Shown piece by piece: positions 6,051 through 8,085 of a stretch of DNA of 8,085 nucleotides; position 1 is the first letter of the stretch, and each line of letters begins with the position of its first letter. Under the pieces are notes generated by a model that did not search any database, was not told where the DNA came from, and worked only from the letters and a program-made list of their open reading frames with translations. A program made the translations under genes and the position numbers. Source of the stretch: Candidatus Roizmanbacteria bacterium (GTDB taxonomy: Bacteria; Patescibacteriota; Microgenomatia; UBA1406; GWC2-37-13). Location of the stretch: NCBI GenBank assembly GCA_024653985.1, contig JANLIS010000052.1, positions 1 through 8,085 of the forward strand, given 5' to 3'.

Positions 6051-6893
6051 ATGTTGCCAGTACTTCTAAACTTAGGCTTTATAAAGATATATACTTTTGG
6101 GGTATTTTTGGTTTTAGGTTTTTTTTGGGCTATCTTCTTATTATGGAAGAATATTCGTTTAACATCGTTCAAAGAAGATGATGTTTTTGACGGGCTGTTC
6201 TTATCTATGTTCGGCGCTATTTTTTTTGGGCGGCTGATATATGTCTTTTTAAATTTTAAAGATTTTGGATTTAATTTACTAAAATACATTCTTATAAACG
6301 GTTACCCGGGCATATCTCTCTACGGTTCGATATTTGGAGGATTCCTGGTTTTATATCTGTTTACAAATTCACGTAAATTGAATTTTAATGATTTTATAGA
6401 TTATTTAATATCTCCGATTTTTGTTATGATGGTTTTTGGAAAGATCGGCGCATTTTTTTCAGGTGCGGAGATAGGAACAAAGACAAACTTTTTATTAAAA
6501 ATAAAATATGTTGGTTTTGACGGAACAAGACACCTGGTTGGTCTTTATGAAGGAATACTCTTAGCGATCGGTCTTTTACTTTCGTATAGAATATTGTTTG
6601 AGATAAGAAAGGAAAGATACTATAAAGGCTTTCTTTTGAAGTTTTTTCTATGGTTCTTAGCATTGACAATTTTTCTGTTTGACAAAATCAAAGAAAATCA
6701 TTTATACTTCTTGGGTCAAAGTTTAGACTTTTTGATTTCGTTAATAATTCTGTTGACAATTAGTTTTCACTTTGTATATTATTTTAGGAGCGGAATTTTA
6801 AGTTTTATAAAAAATTATGGACAAAAGATTTTCAAAACAATTCGTATTAGAACAAAAAAAAAGGTTAGAGGAGGAAAGGAAAAAAACCCTTGA
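6051..6893 (+). CDS. Divergent Lgt-like membrane protein (prolipoprotein diacylglyceryl transferase family)
   Basis: The 280-residue polytopic protein follows the Lgt scaffold from end to end: an IKIYTFGVFLVLGF start (11-24), FGRLIYV (59-65), ISLYGSIFGG (88-97), the signature-region equivalent FGKIGAFFSGAEIG (129-142), a retained LYE (165-167), and a last helix after LGQSLDFL (221-228). Lgt attaches diacylglycerol to the lipobox cysteine of prelipoproteins in the membrane. Measured against the E. coli residues as I recall them, most functional positions differ: Y26 to F16, H103 to Y91, R143 to K131, N146 to A134, E151 to A139 (a glutamate is next to it), R239 to I207, E243 to D211 and R246 to K214; G154 is kept as G142. 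Fold membership is secure, but transferase activity is doubtful. The basic tail (about 262-280) is encoded in the region that overlaps the DksA-like gene. It shares its promoter region with the methyltransferase operon. Confidence 0.75.
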   Translation: MLPVLLNLGFIKIYTFGVFLVLGFFWAIFLLWKNIRLTSFKEDDVFDGLFLSMFGAIFFGRLIYVFLNFKDFGFNLLKYILINGYPGISLYGSIFGGFLVLYLFTNSRKLNFNDFIDYLISPIFVMMVFGKIGAFFSGAEIGTKTNFLLKIKYVGFDGTRHLVGLYEGILLAIGLLLSYRILFEIRKERYYKGFLLKFFLWFLALTIFLFDKIKENHLYFLGQSLDFLISLIILLTISFHFVYYFRSGILSFIKNYGQKIFKTIRIRTKKKVRGGKEKNP

Positions 6894-7182
6894 TCAGATA
6901 GAAGCACTTAAAAAAGATGATCCTTTTGCCGATCCAGACCATGCTTCAGATAATGCTGCTGTTGATACCGACGTCAGAGAACAGACGGGTCATGACACTA
7001 TAGAAGCGGAAATCAAAGACATGAAGAAAAGAGTAGAAGAAATAGACAATGCCGTGAAAAAGATCGGTAAAAACCAATATGGTTATTGCGAGAGGTGTAA
7101 AAAACAGATTCCTGAAGCACGACTAAAATTAATTCCGGAAGCTTCGTTTTGTATTGACTGCGAAAAGCGTTTGCGTAAATAA
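6817..7182 (+). CDS. DksA/TraR-family zinc-finger protein
   Basis: The 121-residue protein has the DksA layout: an N-terminal helix, a coiled coil made of charged helices about 8-33 and 58-84 joined by an acidic tip, and a C-terminal four-cysteine zinc finger. The cysteines C91, C94, C112 and C115 are spaced CxxC-17-CxxC, exactly as in E. coli DksA. The tip reads DPDHASD (39-45), similar to but one residue shorter than the DPVDRA tip that enters the RNA polymerase secondary channel. DksA-like proteins alter initiation at promoters such as those for rRNA; short members also occur on plasmids and in phage. The start at 6817 lies inside the Lgt-like gene, giving a 77-nt overlap in another frame. 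It fits the family because the first helix would otherwise be cut. There is no Shine-Dalgarno site; TATAAA at 6806-6811 is a weak -10 candidate. Confidence 0.85.
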   Translation: MDKRFSKQFVLEQKKRLEEERKKTLDQIEALKKDDPFADPDHASDNAAVDTDVREQTGHDTIEAEIKDMKKRVEEIDNAVKKIGKNQYGYCERCKKQIPEARLKLIPEASFCIDCEKRLRK

Positions 7183-7197
7183 TTCTTAAAGGAATAA

Positions 7198-7213
7198 TGT
7201 TATACTCATAACT
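7198..7213 (+). promoter_or_regulatory. Extended -10 promoter of the Kef-type antiporter gene
   Basis: TGtTATACT (7198-7206) is an extended -10 with 5 of 6 hexamer matches, followed by 7 nt and the ATG at 7214. No -35 is evident at 16-18 bp, which extended -10 promoters can do without. Predicted transcript starts at or one base before the ATG. Confidence 0.5.
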
Positions 7214-8085
7214 ATGGGTGAGATTTCGCTATCTTTGGTATTGAATTTTTTTTTATATCTATCTCCTCCTTTTTTCTTAGCTATCATTGCCAAAAAATTA
7301 AAACTGTCACCGCTGATCGGATATATCGCCGGAGGTTTGTTGATCGGAAACATATTCCCGGAGCTGGCAAATAGCGAAGCAATCATAAGTTTTGCCTATT
7401 TTGGAATAGTCTTCCTGCTTTTTACAGCTGGATTGGAAACAAACTTCAATAGGATCTTTATCCTAAAGAAATTCATCATTATCGGAGGATTATTCCAGCT
7501 TTTTTTTTCGATGTTTCTTGTCTTTCTTTTAAGTTTATTATTTAAGTTTTCTTTGCTTGAATCATTTTTGATCGGTATTGCTTTATCTTCATCCTCAACG
7601 ACCATCGTCGCAAAAATAATCCAAGATAGGGGAGAGGACTCATCATTTATCGGTGAGATAGCAATGGGAATCTTAATTTTTCAAGACATTGCCTTTATCC
7701 CATACTTAATGATCTTTACTTCGATTACCAGTAAAGATATTTCTGCTTGGACGATTATAGTTGATTCTGTCATAGGGTTGATCAAGGCAACAGTTATCAT
7801 TGCCGCATTGTTTTATTTCGGACAAAAGATCATCCCGAAGATCTTCAGCAAAATAGCGCATATCTCAAGAGAACTGTTTGATCTATTTATTGTCGTCTTT
7901 ATTTTTTTTGTTGTAGGACTATCGATCATCTTGAAAATCCCTACTTTGATCGGGGCAATGGTGGCGGGAGTTTTGTTAGCACAAACGATCGAACATTATC
8001 ATATTTTTTCCGAAGTTAGGCCGCTCCGTAATCTTCTCGGGGCAATATTCTTTGTTTATATAGGGAGTCACATCGAACTACGCGC
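7214..8085 (+). CDS. Kef-type cation/proton antiporter (CPA2 family), 3' end missing
   Basis: The frame is open from ATG 7214 to the window end, giving 290 residues of the membrane part; the remaining helices and any C-terminal TrkA-N nucleotide-binding domain lie outside. CPA2 proteins exchange K+ or Na+ for protons across the cytoplasmic membrane. Visible family marks are LIGYIAGGLLIG (34-45) in helix 2, FLLFTAGLE (67-75) in helix 3, the discontinuous-helix element ALSSSSTTIV (123-132), and FQD (156-158), where the QD pair is the exchange-site signature of Kef-like proteins, against ND or DD in Na+/H+ types. The last part ends in FFVYIGSHIEL, the usual conserved patch of a late helix. The gap to the DksA-like stop is 31 nt and contains its own extended -10. 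Whether it is glutathione-gated like KefB/KefC cannot be judged without the C-terminus. Confidence 0.88.
   Translation, partial: MGEISLSLVLNFFLYLSPPFFLAIIAKKLKLSPLIGYIAGGLLIGNIFPELANSEAIISFAYFGIVFLLFTAGLETNFNRIFILKKFIIIGGLFQLFFSMFLVFLLSLLFKFSLLESFLIGIALSSSSTTIVAKIIQDRGEDSSFIGEIAMGILIFQDIAFIPYLMIFTSITSKDISAWTIIVDSVIGLIKATVIIAALFYFGQKIIPKIFSKIAHISRELFDLFIVVFIFFVVGLSIILKIPTLIGAMVAGVLLAQTIEHYHIFSEVRPLRNLLGAIFFVYIGSHIELR

Noticed and set aside
6032..6669. Minus-strand frames at 6032-6289 and 6424-6669.
   Set aside because: Both are antisense to the Lgt-like gene, which has clear family similarity along its length; the Lys/Ser-rich products look like shadows.
6867..6874. AGAGGAGG, a perfect Shine-Dalgarno-like string.
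   Set aside because: It encodes the Glu-rich coiled coil of the DksA-like protein, and no plausible start codon follows at 5-10 nt.
7183..7200. A short ATTC/GAAT inverted repeat after the DksA-like gene as a terminator.
   Set aside because: The stem is about 4 bp and AT-rich with no T-run.
7188..7211. AAAGGA followed by an ATG at 7197 with a four-codon frame, as a leader peptide for the antiporter gene.
   Set aside because: The spacing is only 3 nt, and the sequence is better explained by the extended -10 TGtTATACT; a transcript starting near 7213 would not include it.
7186..7605. Minus-strand frames at 7186-7386 and 7396-7605.
   Set aside because: They are shadows of the Kef-type antiporter, whose frame is open to the window edge and carries conserved motifs.

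Overview
The window is AT-rich, compact bacterial DNA. It has nine recognisable protein genes, very short or negative gaps, and no visible RNA gene, CRISPR array or insertion sequence. Three genes end in TGA, so UGA is read as stop and the code-25 lineages are unlikely. The GT-C glycosyltransferase with an HPDE motif, the divergent Lgt-like protein, the small TraR/DksA protein, the tight packing and the lack of Shine-Dalgarno sites together suggest a Patescibacteria (CPR) genome, perhaps Microgenomates-like. This lineage call is inference, since no marker gene is present.

Layout. Positions 1-511 (+) hold the end of a uracil-phosphoribosyltransferase-like gene that is visibly richer in GC than what follows. 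Positions 512-654 carry a 62-bp inverted-repeat element resembling the dRS3/REP-type repeats, then four tandem copies of an 8-bp unit, then a promoter. Next comes a plus-strand run: an M29 aminopeptidase (655-1857), a protein of four CBS domains (1865-2719) and a small membrane protein (2716-3171). A very AT-rich minus-strand operon follows, read from 6026 down to 3163: SAM methyltransferase, GT39/PMT-like membrane glycosyltransferase and HAD-fold hydrolase. It probably builds or modifies a surface glycan. Divergent from it, and only 24 nt away, is an Lgt-like membrane protein (6051-6893). That gene overlaps a DksA/TraR-type zinc-finger gene (6817-7182) by 77 nt. A Kef-type cation/proton antiporter (from 7214) runs off the right edge.

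The most consistent unexplained signal is in the start regions. Several genes have a -10 hexamer ending 6-9 nt before the start codon, and none has a usable Shine-Dalgarno site. This predicts leaderless or nearly leaderless transcripts. The methyltransferase and Lgt-like genes seem to share one symmetric -10 element (6036-6043), and the CBS gene has a strong promoter overlapping the stop codon of the gene before it. The Lgt-like protein keeps the family scaffold but has lost or conservatively replaced most of the catalytic residues known from E. coli Lgt.

I did not find a clearly new multi-gene system. The best candidates for further work are the leaderless promoter architecture, the catalytically altered Lgt-like protein overlapping dksA, the coupled CBS/membrane-protein pair, and the repeat cluster at 515-621.
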